This document shows positions 32,934 to 44,493 of a stretch of 64,000 nucleotides of DNA, in pieces. The position numbers were made by a program, and so were the translations under genes. The notes beneath the pieces are model-generated. The model was not told where the DNA came from and did not search any database. It was given only the letters and a program-made list of their open reading frames with translations. This stretch comes from Aquarana catesbeiana. Lineage: Eukaryota; Chordata; Amphibia; Anura; Ranidae. The stretch spans positions 137,242,156 to 137,306,155 of the forward strand of contig NC_133324.1 in NCBI RefSeq assembly GCF_042186555.1, in the 5' to 3' direction. How positions within the stretch are numbered: position 1 is the first letter of the stretch; the number at the start of each line of letters is the position of its first letter.

Positions 32934-33218
32934 TTTCAATCCCTTTTTATTATTTTCATTCAATAAAAATACAAATACAAAAAAAATGCAAATACATAAA
33001 TACATATACACAGCTTCCTAGAATCATTCAGGTTAATCTGACTCTATGTTCATGCTATATATTAAAAGTTTCATCTTCTATTCTCTTAGATAGGGTCCCT
33101 TATATTATCTTCCTCTCATTCATTCAAAACACCAACCTCTCCATTCTCAAAACAAACAAACAAAAAAAAAACAAACAAAAAAAAACCCAACAACATTGGG
33201 GGGAGGGTGGGAATGTTG
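32934..33218 (-). mobile_element. 5'-truncated LINE 3' end with 15-bp TSD
   Basis: The insertion is bounded by 'gtgacgtcaccttgt' at 32919-32933 and 33219-33233. On the minus strand it ends with A-rich sequence containing AATAAA. It is 285 bp and non-coding; the resemblance to the L1 3' end at 39.85 kb is general, not exact. Confidence 0.7.
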
Positions 33219-33384
33219 GTGACGTCACCTTGTGATCTCACCGACCCAGCATGCATCAGACGGTCACGCCAAAAGGGGCGGTGCCACCAGGTAATGTCAC
33301 ACGGCGCAACCCTGATCAGCGGCATCTCCTCACAGGGGAGACCTGCACAGATAATCAGGGCACTGATCATCAGTGCCTGATTAT

Positions 33385-33525
33385 CTGTGCAGCCCCAACA
33401 GTGCCCAGCAGTGATGCCAGTCAGTGCCCATCAGCGATTCCAATCTGTGCCCATCAGTGATGCCAATTTGTGCCCATCAGTAATGTAAATCTGTGCCCAT
33501 CAGTGATGCCTTTCAGTGCCTATTA
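33385..33525 (+). repeat. 23-bp minisatellite
   Basis: About six units of 'tgcccatcagtgatgccaat' plus three bases. Confidence 0.8.
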
Positions 33526-33529
33526 GTTT

Positions 33530-34945
33530 CCTGGAGTTGGGCTTTAAGTAGGAAAGTCTGTTGACTTCCAGTAGACTGTAGAGAAGGACCCTTTCTTTCT
33601 CTCTGTGGGAAAACAGTGGTCTCTCTGCAGAGATTGGACACGCCCTTGGTGAATCAGAGCTAGAGCTCTCCAATCATCAAGGAGTATGAGCTTTGCTGAT
33701 TGCTGAGCAATAGGCCTGTCTTGGCAGGGGGTGTGTTAGAGCTATGCCGAGAGATCACTGCTTCCACAGAGATGAAGGACCCTTCTCTGCAGCATGTTGG
33801 CAGGGGATGGGATTTCCTACTCAAGCTGTGGCTGCCTTCTATAGAAAATCAGCTGTAAACCTATGCTCAGCTCTTGCTTTGATGAACCTGGAATGTATTT
33901 AACTGATTTAAATTGAAAGTTGAATTAGGCTTTAACAAACTGCATATTACAAACCACCTTTGGAGCAAGGACAATACTTGCTCACAAGGTAGTATGACAA
34001 AAAGTCAGGGGGGCATGAATGCAATTGTCAATTAAGAAACTTTTATTTCTGCGATGTTTTGCTACCTCCCAGGAGGTTTTTGTCATTGGGCTGTGCAGGG
34101 GGTCATAGCAATTATATCTCAGGGTCACGACACCTATCTCATGCCAATTAGCAGATTAGTGCTCATTAGGCTTGAATGTCATCAATGTAAGTTATCCCTG
34201 TGTATTTTAATACTATTTACTTCCACAAATCAACAAACAAAACAGCTTTTACCCCCTGAGGACTAAACGTTGCTATAACAACTTTTCTGCTGAGCTGTAA
34301 CATATCCAGAAAGGGTCGCCAAGAAAAAAAAAAAAAGGACTTATTGCCTAGCGATAAAATATAGGCTCCCCTTTAAATATTTGATTTCCTGTATGCTTGA
34401 CATGAGTTGAAAGAAAATTGACCACATCTTAGAGAATAGGCGGGTTCAGTGTGTGTTGCTAGTCAATAATACGAGGGTTTGAGCTTAGAGCAGCGCACAT
34501 ACAATACCAGTCTATTCAAATCCTTCGTCAACAAAAGGTGTTTTCCTAAATCTACATGTTAAGCTCACCTGACAAAAGCCGAGGTAGGCTCTCCTTTGTT
34601 CCCCCTGTTTAATGTAATTCATCCAGCTCTCCTGACAACAGTTTAGCTATGTCAGGGGAAGCAGGTCATACCTCCACGTGGGGCTGACAATGCTATGGAA
34701 CACTGCAGATCATTCTGACATTGAATGGATAATTGCTGCTCTACATTCAGGAACATGTGACTTAAATGCATCTATTACTGGGGTCCAACACTGGAAAAAC
34801 ATAAGTACTATTGTCAACAGGGATATATGCTATAGGATAATTGGTGGCTGTTGTATGAGGGCGGAGGAAGTACATTTTTGTAAAAGGAAGTCTAGTACCT
34901 GGATTACATGACATACATTACATACATGACCTGTGTCACCCACTG
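33530..34945. other. Unassigned non-coding stretch
   Basis: No domain-bearing frame, RNA gene or bounded repeat recognised. Confidence 0.4.
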
Positions 34946-34952
34946 ATAACAG

Positions 34953-35329
34953 CATAGCTCCCAACTGTCCCTGATTTCGAGGGACTGTCCCTGATTTGGA
35001 GCAATGTCCCCCTGTCTCTCTTTCCCCCTCATTTGTCCCTCATTTTGGTCTGATCTATATAGTTGTATATAAAATGCACTTTTTATCTTTCAAAAAGTGT
35101 TTCCCAGTGCTAAACCTTTCATCTAAATTCTAAATTGTTGCATTTGTAAATGTTAAAAGCCATTATAAAGGAATAGTAATGGTAAAAAAAAAAGGCCTTG
35201 TTGATTTAATTAACCTTTTTTTGGGTTAATTCTCCTTTAAGGGGGTGTGCCAGGGGGGGCGTGTCCTATGCCTACATACATTTGCAAGTAGGTGTCCCTC
35301 ATTCCCATCTCAAAATGTTGGGAGGTATG
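34953..35329. mobile_element. DNA transposon, CATAGCTCCCAAC family, copy 2
   Basis: Same ends and internal order as 20149-20503. The 6-bp TSD TAACAG is at 34947-34952 and 35330-35335. Internal TTAA at 35215-35240 corresponds to the site hit by piggyBac in copy 3. Confidence 0.78.
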
Positions 35330-35334
35330 TAACA

Positions 35335-35575
35335 GTGCTGTGGGGTATTACTGCACCCAGTGACACCAATGCTGTGGGTTATTGCTTGACTTATTGACAC
35401 CAATGCTATTGTTATTAATGCACCCTCCAATGTGAATACTGAGAGTTATTACTGCATCCACTGACCCCAATGCTAGGAGTTATTCCTGCACCCACTGACA
35501 CCAATTCTGGGAGTTTTTGCTTCCTGCACCCAATGACACTAATGCCTGGGGTTATTACTGCGCAGACTGATTCCA
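35335..35575 (+). repeat. About 38-bp degenerate minisatellite
   Basis: Units of 'actgcacccactgacaccaa' followed by 'tgctgggagttatt' recur about six times. Confidence 0.7.
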
Positions 35576-35690
35576 GATCTGGGTGATCATAAGCTGAAGT
35601 TAAAGCAGTAAAAGTGAACAATTATTATATTGCAATTTACCAATTCTTACCAATTCTTAGATGTTATGGTTGCATTTGTTTTCTTTTTTA

Positions 35691-36768
35691 TGTAGCACCC
35701 TCTAGTGTGCTACTAGTGTGAGTGCAGGAAAATGTATATTCTGACTCATGTTTAAAACCTGTGAGTCTTAATCTGGGTCAGGGTTTACTAGTGTTCAGGA
35801 CTGGATGACTCATGCGTGCCTCCCATTGGTCCTGGAAACTTGGAGAACATTCTGGAAGCTGGAGCACGGATGCTAGAAGGGAAGAGCCCTTAAATATTAA
35901 GTGAGCCCTTAAATATGAATGAGTCATGCCAGCAGGGGAGTTGGGTGGAAGATTGAGATTGAGTACTGAGGGCACTGTCGGTGCGCCTAGTCGGGTGGGG
36001 AAGCTCTGCCTCGGGCCAGGCCTGGGAGGATCCTGACAACAGGAATATCTTGGAAGGAGTCTTCCCTGAGAAGCAGCGGGAGCAAGGACAGTCTGGGTAC
36101 CTCAGCACTGTGCAGGGACTTACAATGGGAGAGACTGCCACATGTAGCAGGTCTCTCTGGAAGATAGCAGTGTGCTTAAGTCTTCTGTAACCTTGCCCTG
36201 GGAGATCTCCAGAGAGTCAGTCGGGTAGACTGGTGAAGAGAGTCAGTCGGGTAGACTGGTGAAGACAGTCAGTCGGGTAGACTGGTGAAAAAGCAGCCAG
36301 GTGGGCTGGTGGAGAAGCAGCCAGGTGGGCTAGCATTTCCTGCAGTTGGTAGAGCTGGGACCAGTGTCTACAAGGGAGTTGGAGGTGCTCCTGGATACAG
36401 GTCACAACACATTGTGCTACTTTCTAAAGGGACTGAGAGTTCCTAGTCCGTAAGGGGCTGTTGCTTTTCTAACAGAGACTGTTAGCTACCAAAAGAGGAA
36501 TCAATCAGAGCTGTACAGACTGAGGAAGAGGAATCAGAGTTGTACAGAGTAAAGGAGAAGAATAAATTGGAGCTGTACATAGGGAGGAAGTTGTCCCTGG
36601 TTTTATCGCTAACAAGTTGGGCATCTCATAATTTCTATTCCCTATCCAAGTTATTACCCCCTAATAAAACATCAAAACAAAGCTCAAAGCCTGTTCCTTG
36701 TGTCTGGAGAAAGTGTGGGAGTTACTTGTGGCCTGGCTGTGCAGGAGTGGGGAACCCTGTCATCTACA
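35691..36768 (+). mobile_element. LTR-like element, copy 2
   Basis: It starts TGTAGCACCCTCTAG and ends 'cctgtcatctaca', 1078 bp. AATAAA is at about 36664, near the 3' end as in a solo LTR. It contains a 26-bp tandem ('agtcagtcgggtagactggt') at 36218-36290. It is inserted in the dispersed repeat that is uninterrupted at 18890-19510. No TSD is evident; a (TA)n tract follows the right end. Confidence 0.65.
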
Positions 36769-37480
36769 ACCAATATTTATATATATATATATTTTTTTTA
36801 TTATATTTTCACCTAGTAATCCAGCCAGTAAGTCTGAACAAGCTCTCTTGCAGATGTATCAGTTACAGGGATGAGATAAACCATTCAACAATGACAGGGG
36901 TGCCTACAATGATCATTTTTTTTATGTAAAAAAGGAAAACAATGTAGCTATGACTGCTTATAAAGTGTTATATGGAGTTTGCCTTCAATTTATTTAGTGT
37001 ATCTAAATCTGCTAGTCAACATGTGTCAAGTACAAGGTCGAATCTGGCCCACCATTTCATGTGGCCCTCGCACCTCTCCTGCAGCAGTGGCACCCCCTTC
37101 ATCTCCGTGCCACATTGTCCCTGCAGTTGGCAAAAGAAAGGAGAAGGGAACGCAGATCCTGCACCCCCTCGTCTCGGCCTCCCCTTGTGTCAGCATTCAG
37201 CAGACTTCAGCAGCTGACTCCAGCCCTCCTCTGGTCCTCCTCTAGACCCTGTACTTTCTGCTTCCCAGCTCCACCCCCAGCGTCTTCCTGGAAGTAGCAG
37301 TGAGGGAGATGCACTGTGATGTAAGGGGGGGGTGGAGGACTCCTAACTTCTAATGGTGGGGGGCACTCTTGGCATCTATTAGAGACTGCTCAGATAGAAC
37401 ACCATGGCAGAACCCTGTTCTGTCTGAGCAGTCTTCAATAAGAAGGAATGGATGGCTGTACACCAAGATAATGATAAGTC
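36769..37480. other. Remaining part of the dispersed repeat, then unassigned DNA
   Basis: 36796-37020 continues the repeat of 18980-19270. The G/C-rich stretch 37030-37300 gives overlapping frames in all three phases and no domain, so I do not call a gene. Confidence 0.45.
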
Positions 37481-37634
37481 TCTTTATTGTAAAATCCGTA
37501 ACATGAATAACACCACAGGACAGGAAAGCAGGTATAGGTAGACGCGTTTCACACAGCGATGCTGCCCTTATTCATTAATGAATAAGGGCAGCGTCGCTGT
37601 GTGAAGCGCGTCTACCTAAACTGCTAAATACCTT
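37481..37634. mobile_element. Inverted PLE-like ends forming a palindrome
   Basis: Bases 37535-37576 and 37577-37618 are a head-to-head inverted repeat of 42 bp per arm with two mismatches. Each arm carries the hammerhead-like 3' half (minus: GAAACGCGTC; plus: GAAGCGCGTC) after a 'ggcagc...gctgtgt' stem. The core reads 'atgaata', so it is decayed. On the minus side AATAAA follows near 37485. Confidence 0.65.
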
Positions 37635-37936
37635 TTCTCATCAGCAGCATATAGCAGTCTTATGACTTCTATCAGTGTCCAGCAGAGCACAGGGGAGCTT
37701 TATTCTCCCCTGATTGTCCTATGAGGCGACAGGACCCCTGACTCTCTGTCTGGACAGTGCTGATTGGCCCCGCGTTGATCAAATGTGATCTCCATGGAAA
37801 AAAAAAATTCTTTAACAATACACACCGAACTGAGCATGTGCAGAGTGCCCCCAAGGCTCTGTTCTGTAAGGAGGTGGTTTGGGGACTGTGGAAGAATACA
37901 GACTGATTTTACTGTTTTGGGTTTAGTAACACCTTG

Positions 37937-38178
37937 GGGGTTATTTACGAAAGGCAAATCCACTTTGCACTACAAGTGCACTGCAAGTGCAGTCGGTGTA
38001 GATCTGAGGGGGACATGCAAGGAAAATAAAAAACAGCATTTTAGCTTGTAGATGATTGGATGATAAAATCAGCAGAGCTTCCCCTCATTTCAGATCTACC
38101 CCTCAGGTTTACAGCGACTGCACTTCCAAGTGCACTTGTAGTGCAAAGTGGATTTGCCTTTCGTAAATCACCACCTTT
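37937..38178. mobile_element. MITE with long terminal inverted repeats
   Basis: 'tttacgaaaggcaaatcc', 'actttgcactacaagtgcac' and 'agtgcagtcg' at the left return inverted on the right, giving terminal repeats of more than 55 bp around a short centre. It is non-coding. Confidence 0.8.
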
Positions 38179-38260
38179 AAGTTATTACTAAAACCAGTAA
38201 TAATTGAATGCAGAAGCAATTATTTAATATGATAAAGAGTAGATACATTAATAAAGTCTT

Positions 38261-38697
38261 ATGCCCCGTACACACGATTGGACGATTGGCCCTTCCGACA
38301 ACAAAATCCATGTATTTTTTCCAACGGATGTTGGCTCAAAACTGTCTTGCATACACACGGTCACACAAATCTTGTCAGAAATTCCGAACGTCAAGAACGC
38401 GGTGATGTACAACATGTACGACAAGCCGAAAAAAATGAAGTTCAATAGCCAGTGCGGTTCTTCTGCTTGATTCCGAGCATGTGTGGAATTTTGTGCGTCG
38501 GAATTGTGTACACACGATCAGAATTTATGACAATGGATTTTGTTGTTGGAAAATTTGAGATCCAGATCTCAAATTTTGTGTAACAGAAATTCCGATGGAA
38601 AATGTCCAATGGAGCCTACACAATGTCGGAATTTCCAACAACAAGCTCCCATCGAACATTTTCCGTTGGAAAATCCGACCGTGTGTATGGGGCATAA
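38261..38697. mobile_element. MITE-like element, GTACACACG family, copy 2
   Basis: The ends 'atgccccgtacacacg' and 'cgtgtgtatggggcat' are inverted. Internal order matches copy 1 (760-1192). Flanks are T/TA-like (TTA left, TAA right), so the TSD is ambiguous. Confidence 0.8.
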
Positions 38698-38999
38698 CGG
38701 ATACAACCGTCCCTTTCAGGGCAACCATAATGCTGGTGCGGCCTGGGGTGAAATTGAGATTGACATCCCGATGCTAATCCACCTAACACGCCCCACCCTT
38801 CTAACAATGCTGCTGTCCAAAGATGCCCCTGTGCGCCTTCATCCAGAGTGGGGGGGGGGGTATAAAGGAGGTGTGTTACTGGCCAAAAGCCCCAAAAAGA
38901 GAACTAAAGCAGCCACCACATATAATGATTGGTAAACTTAAAAATATTACATTTTTTTTTTGGTTTTTTTGGGGGGGTTTAATACCACTTTAAGGGAAA

Positions 39000-39727
39000 G
39001 TGGATAGTGTGGAGAAAACATAATAGTAAAAGAAAAAAACAGTAAACTTTGTTTGATGATTCTCATAAATGGTGTGGTTTAGGACAATATGCTGGATTTT
39101 ATTTTATTTTTATTTTTACCATAGATCTTTTATTCTGAAAAATGATAGAAGATACAAAAGAATAAGGCACAAGAATCATATCTTCAATCATTGCTTTGAT
39201 AACAATAAGAACAGCATAGTGATCCAGTAAGGTTGTGGGTATGCTGAACTTGAATGCTATTTTTACATGGAAGGTTAAGTGACAATAAAGATTATATGAT
39301 TACGATTTCAACATTTCACAGCTATCTATAATTTCTGACTGAAATGCAGCTGGACGAGATTCACGAAACTGAGAGAAAGTTTCTTGCACTTAAACAGTAT
39401 CATGTTTCATCATTCATATTTTAAGTATTTTAAGTCAAGCTGTTATTCATTTCCTTTGTATTAATGTATAACATTTATCCATAGTCATTACATTTTCAGA
39501 AGTTACTGATTTCCTGAACATACAGAAAGTGAAATGTAGGAGGGAAGACCGCACACACAGCAAGTTTGTGAGGATTCTCTTTTATCCAGGTCATGGTAAA
39601 CCTCCAGTGGTCCAACTGGTGGCCTATGGGACCTTTCTTTGCAACTAGACAGTGGACAATACAAAGTGTCACCGGGGATTTACTGATCACTTCACCCAAT
39701 AGGGAGATCAATCAGAGATCAATTGGA
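39000..39727. other. Unassigned non-coding stretch
   Basis: An A/T-rich stretch near 39100-39200 may be an old LINE tail. No gene seen. Confidence 0.35.
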
Positions 39728-39813
39728 CTAAGGGCTGGCTCACACCATGGAAATGCAGTTTGTTCAGTTCAGTGCATTCTGGGTAGTGTGTTTTTGCTGC
39801 ATTGCGGTGCATT

Positions 39814-39827
39814 TATTATGTGTTTTT
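39814..39827 (+). repeat. Left TSD of the L1 element
   Basis: 'tattatgtgttttt' matches 46397-46410. Its T-rich part merges with the oligo-T that represents the poly(A) tail, so the true length is 8-14 bp. Confidence 0.85.
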
Positions 39828-40587
39828 TTTTTTTTTTTTTTTTTTTTGTATAATAAGTTTTTATTTTTAGAACAAGACATTACATGACATGTCCAACAGT
39901 GCAAATCCTGTAAACAATGGCCTCAGGGTCATTTCAGTAACAATATGCAATATGTGGGTTGAACAAACACATACATTACTATTAATCTAATGTAAAGTGC
40001 TCTTCCAAGGATAACTCTGTGGGACCCGCCAAGGGAGTAATCAGGAGCTCTGGAAGCCCCATGTTTTCATGAAGTATGCAAATGAAGCGGGGCCCGCCTA
40101 AAGGCTCTTGAGGGTGTGTTTAAGTTGGGGGACTCTCTGGAATGTGCGGGGTACATAGCCCGGTGGCCCACGCCCGGGGCAGGAAGGGGGGGCTCAAAAC
40201 CTCCATCAATCCGCCTCCCGCTCCCACGTGGGCCCCCGCGACCCCGCAACAGTGGTTTATTCATGTAAAATTTATCTGGCTCTTGGAAATCCAGAGATCT
40301 CCCCCAGCGGATTGCGTTTCTATATTGAACAGCCCATACTTAGCTGTTTCGCATGAGTTTCCCTAATATTAAACCAAAATAACAATAGAGAGACACAGAA
40401 ATAAAAAGGGAATAATAAAAAAGAGAGAGGTGGGGGGGTACAGTAAGAGTGAGAAGAGGGAATAGGAGAGGGAAGGGGGGGATGGGAAAGGGAGAGGGAA
40501 TGGGTCAGGTTACCTGCAAGTACTGGTAGGCTTCCTCTGCCTCTGCGACGGACCCCTCGGAGCTGGATTCGTTATTCCTCGGATAGG

Positions 40588-43500
40588 TCAGGTTTTAGGG
40601 TCTTGCCTACAGGGTTGAGTTTTTGTTAGCCTAAGTACTCTAAGAGTAGGGTCTGCCAGTTCCAGTAGTGCAACGTCTAGACTAGACGACACTGTGGTGG
40701 AGTCAGAGGTGTATTCAGCCCATGGCATCCAGATTGCATGGAATCGGTCTTTGTGGCCTTTATTGGTCGCCACCCAATCCTCGGCCTCCCGGATCTCATT
40801 AACCTTTCCGATCCACTCAGCACGTGTGGGGGTCGTATGTTTTTTCCAATGGATTGGGATCAGGCGCCTAGCCGCATTTAATAAGTGCGGCAGCACACTT
40901 TTCTTGTATTTTCGTAGTGAGATCGGGGGGACCTGCAGGAGAAAGTAGGTCGGGAGTAAGGGGATTTCTATCTCTGTCACTATTTTGATTTGGTTACGTA
41001 TATCTTCCCAAAAGGATTTAATTTGAGGGCAATCCCACCATATGTGTTTCAGTGTACCTTTCTGACCACATCCTCTCCAGCACAGCTCGGATGTGGAAGG
41101 GTAGAAGCGGGCCAAGTCCGCAGGTACTCTGTACCAACTGGATAGCAGCTTAAAGTTCGTTTCCTGGGTCTTAGACTCTATTGAGGATGAATGAGTAAGC
41201 TGATACAAGTGAGTTAAGTCTGTCTTTGCAAATACGATGCCCAGGTCCTTTTCCCAACGTCTGATAAATGCGGGTGTGGTGTTAGGGAATGAGGAACCTA
41301 GTAGTTTATAAAGTTCCGAGACCAAGTGTGGTGTAGGTTCTTCTGCAATAAAGAGTTTTTCAAGGTGGGTGAGAGAAGAAGGGTCTCTAATCTTATGGCC
41401 TTGTAATTGAAAGAAGTGATGTAGTTGTCTGTATTTCCAGAAGTTCATTGGGGTGCCCTGTCTGCCTGTAGGCAGAGATTCGTAGCCCAGGAGTTTGCCG
41501 TCTTTCATGAGTTTGCCACAACTGGCGTCTCCACCCTCTAACCACGATTCAAAAAAACCTATTTGTTCTCCCGGAGGGAACCAAAGGAAACCTCCCAATG
41601 GGGCCAGTGGGGACACCGAGGGAGCCAATTTTAGCAGCGGGTTAATCTTATCCCAGGTTGACAGTACCTGGGTTGTCAGGGGGGACGTTGTCTCCGACAG
41701 TCCTCTATGCTCTCGGGACAGCCAGGGAGCATATGATAAGTTCCTACCCGCTAAACATTTCTCTAGTGGTACCCATATCTTAGAGCAAGAGTGGAAACAC
41801 CAGTTGAGCATCCTCTGTATCGCTATAGCCCAGTAGTATCTTCTGACGTCTGGAAGGCCTAGGCCTCCGTTTTGTTTCGAGCGTCGTAGGACTCGTAGAG
41901 CTATCCTAGGTTTGCGCGCATTCCATATGAATTCGGACAGTATGCTAGATATTTTATCAAAAAAAGATCGGGGTAATCGAATTGGTAGCATCTGTAAAAA
42001 GAACAGTATGCGTGGTAAAATATTCATTTTTATTATGTTCACCCTTCCCAGCCATGTGAAGGCCGTCTGTGTCCATTGGGATAGGTCTTTCTTAATGGTA
42101 GTTATCAGTGGGAGGTAATTTGCAGTATATAGGCTGTTAAAATTATCTGTGAGTTGTATACCGAGGTATCGAATAGCCGATGTGGCCCAGGTGAAAGGAA
42201 AGGCTGATTTAAGGCTCATTGTTAATTGGGGTGACATGCAAATAGGGAGTATTTTTGACTTTGAAAAATTAATTTTAACATTTGAAAGAAACCCAAAGAG
42301 CTTCAGTTCCTTCATCAGGTTGGGCAGTGAGATCAGGGGGTTTGAAACATGGAACAGGACATCATCAGCATATGCCGAGAGTTTATGCTCCGTGTTACCA
42401 ACTGTGAGACCCTTAATGTCGGGGTTAGCGCGTATTGTGCAGAGCAAAGGCTCCAGCACTAAGGCGAACAAGAGAGGTGATAGGGGGCACCCCTGTCTCG
42501 TGCCATTTCTGATGGGGAAGCGAGCCGAGAGGGTTCCATTTACCTTGACTTGTGCACAAGGTGTCGAGTATAGTGCTAAAATAGAGGACAGCATTCTCGG
42601 ACCCATTCGCAGTGATCGAAGCACCTCCGTCAGGTAAGACCAGTCAACGCGATCGAACGCTTTTTCAGCGTCTGTTGACAGTATGAGGTAAGGCTGTGGC
42701 TCGGGGCGGGCACGGGCCCAGTGAGTAAGGTGTACCGCTCTGATAGAGTTGTCCCTGGCTTCTCTACCTGTTATGAATCCCGTTTGGTCTGGGTGGATAA
42801 TGTCGGGTATAAGGTATTTAAGTCTGTTTGCTAGTGTTTTCGCTAAAATTTTTATGTCTAGGTTAAGGAGCGATATTGGCCTATAGCTCGGGGGTACGGT
42901 GGGATCCTTGCCCTCTTTCGGGATTACAGTGATGTGTGCCAGAAGTGCCTCTGATGGAATGGTTCTTCCTTCTGCAATAGAATTAAAATATTTGCACATG
43001 GGTGTCTCTAGGTGAGTCAGGAAGGCTTTATAGTATGCCTTAGTGAACCCGTCAGGTCCAGGACTCTTTCCGTTGGGCAAGGAATTCACCGTGGCCCGAA
43101 GCTCATTTAGGGTGATTGGGGCGTCTAGGTCTGAGGATTGCTCTTCTGTAAGTGTCGGGATTTTGGCTGCAGTCAGATAGTCTCGGATCGCGTTTTGTCT
43201 AATGTCCCGTGACGTAGGGGAGGGGTCAGAATCTATGTTGTACAAATTAGCGTAGTAAGCTCGAAATTCAGCAGCAATTTTAGATGGGTGTAGAATCGGT
43301 GTTCCCGAGGCGCTATGTAGTTTATGTATATATGTCTGGGCTTGACGTTTCCGGAGGGCCCTGGCCAACATGCGGCCGCATTTGTTTCCGTGTTCATAGT
43401 ACCTGTGTGCCATGAATCGGAATTGTTTGCGTGTTTGACGATCGAGTAGGCGTAAGAACAGTTCGCGTAACTCTGTCAGCTTTTCCAGGTCTTCAGGGCG

Positions 43501-44493
43501 TCCGTTGGCTTTGTGCCTGAGTTCTGCTTTTTGGAGTTCGGTGTGTACTCTTAAAAAGTCTGCCTGTCGTATCTTTTTAAGTCTACTGCCCTGGGAAATC
43601 AGAGCCCCCCGAACCACAGCTTTGTGAGCCTCCCAAACCGTCCCCTCACTCAGCTCGCCTATAGGGTTCTCTGCAAAATAATGAGCTAGGGTATCCGCGA
43701 CCTCAGCCATCACTACCGCATCGTCCAATAAGTTCTCATTAAGTCTCCAGGTCCGAACTCCCCGTGTGCCTGATGGCAAAGAAAAGGCCATCGTCACTGG
43801 GGCGTGGTCGGAAATGGAAATGGAACCAATGTCTGCAGACTGTAAAAGTTCAAGAATATTTCGATCCACATAGATGTGGTCGATTCTTGTGTATACGTTA
43901 TGTACTGTAGAGTAATAGCTGAAGTCACGGTCTAGTGGTCTAAGCGCTCGCCAACTGTCGGTGAGCAGGTGGGACTGAATAGTCCTGCGGAAGTGCTTCA
44001 AGAATGCGTAGGAGTGGGAGGGTCTTACATGGGAGGTGTCTAGCATTGGGTCAGGGCTTACGTTAAAATCGCCTCCTAAGATTAGGAAGCCTTCTCTGAA
44101 TTCAGCCAAGCGGTCTAGTGTAGTGTCTATGAAGGTAAGTTGATCTGCATTCGGGGCGTAAATAGTGGCGAATGTATATTTTTGGCCAGCAATGTTGCCC
44201 TTTAGAAAAACATATCTCCCCAAGGGGTCTGTATCGTGCTCTGCCGGCTGAAAAGGGCATGCCTTGTGTATGGCGATAGCTGTCCCTTTAGATTTAGGGG
44301 TCGGGGATGTGCTAATAAACCATTGGTTGAAAAGGTGAGTAGGCAATTTGGGAAGAGACTTTGGCGTAAAGTGGGTTTCTTGAAGGAAAACCACTTGGGT
44401 TTTCAGGCGTTTTAACTCCCCCCAAAGCTTACTACGTTTGTGTGGGGAACATAGTCCCCGTACATTATATGTACTTACCCGTAGGGAAGCCAT
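40588..44493 (-). CDS. L1 ORF2: AP endonuclease and reverse transcriptase
   Basis: This 1301-aa frame encodes the enzyme that nicks target DNA and reverse-transcribes LINE RNA. The N-terminal apurinic-like endonuclease has 'STYNVRGL' (7-14), 'FLQETHF' (about 36-42), 'LGGDFNVSPD' (about 139) and 'SDHAPV' (about 228). The RT has 'GKSPGPDGF', motif A 'STDAEKAFDRVDW' with D608, motif B 'GTRQGCPLSPLLF' and the catalytic YADD at 708-711. 'FIWNARKPRIA' and a C-terminal zinc-knuckle-like 'CWRGCGQKGTLKHIWWDC' (about 1136-1154) are typical of L1-clade proteins. No internal stop interrupts it. The start is the first ATG after the inter-ORF spacer. It may belong to the wider L1/Tx1 group; no site-specific target is evident. 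Confidence 0.95.
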   Translation of the reverse strand: MASLRVSTYNVRGLCSPHKRSKLWGELKRLKTQVVFLQETHFTPKSLPKLPTHLFNQWFISTSPTPKSKGTAIAIHKACPFQPAEHDTDPLGRYVFLKGNIAGQKYTFATIYAPNADQLTFIDTTLDRLAEFREGFLILGGDFNVSPDPMLDTSHVRPSHSYAFLKHFRRTIQSHLLTDSWRALRPLDRDFSYYSTVHNVYTRIDHIYVDRNILELLQSADIGSISISDHAPVTMAFSLPSGTRGVRTWRLNENLLDDAVVMAEVADTLAHYFAENPIGELSEGTVWEAHKAVVRGALISQGSRLKKIRQADFLRVHTELQKAELRHKANGRPEDLEKLTELRELFLRLLDRQTRKQFRFMAHRYYEHGNKCGRMLARALRKRQAQTYIHKLHSASGTPILHPSKIAAEFRAYYANLYNIDSDPSPTSRDIRQNAIRDYLTAAKIPTLTEEQSSDLDAPITLNELRATVNSLPNGKSPGPDGFTKAYYKAFLTHLETPMCKYFNSIAEGRTIPSEALLAHITVIPKEGKDPTVPPSYRPISLLNLDIKILAKTLANRLKYLIPDIIHPDQTGFITGREARDNSIRAVHLTHWARARPEPQPYLILSTDAEKAFDRVDWSYLTEVLRSLRMGPRMLSSILALYSTPCAQVKVNGTLSARFPIRNGTRQGCPLSPLLFALVLEPLLCTIRANPDIKGLTVGNTEHKLSAYADDVLFHVSNPLISLPNLMKELKLFGFLSNVKINFSKSKILPICMSPQLTMSLKSAFPFTWATSAIRYLGIQLTDNFNSLYTANYLPLITTIKKDLSQWTQTAFTWLGRVNIIKMNILPRILFFLQMLPIRLPRSFFDKISSILSEFIWNARKPRIALRVLRRSKQNGGLGLPDVRRYYWAIAIQRMLNWCFHSCSKIWVPLEKCLAGRNLSYAPWLSREHRGLSETTSPLTTQVLSTWDKINPLLKLAPSVSPLAPLGGFLWFPPGEQIGFFESWLEGGDASCGKLMKDGKLLGYESLPTGRQGTPMNFWKYRQLHHFFQLQGHKIRDPSSLTHLEKLFIAEEPTPHLVSELYKLLGSSFPNTTPAFIRRWEKDLGIVFAKTDLTHLYQLTHSSSIESKTQETNFKLLSSWYRVPADLARFYPSTSELCWRGCGQKGTLKHIWWDCPQIKSFWEDIRNQIKIVTEIEIPLLPTYFLLQVPPISLRKYKKSVLPHLLNAARRLIPIHWKKHTTPTRAEWIGKVNEIREAEDWVATNKGHKDRFHAIWMPWAEYTSDSTTVSSSLDVALLELADPTLRVLRLTKTQPCRQDPKT

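Noticed and set aside
40694..42637. Plus-strand frames (84, 113, 68 and 162 aa)
   Set aside because: Antisense shadows of L1 ORF2.
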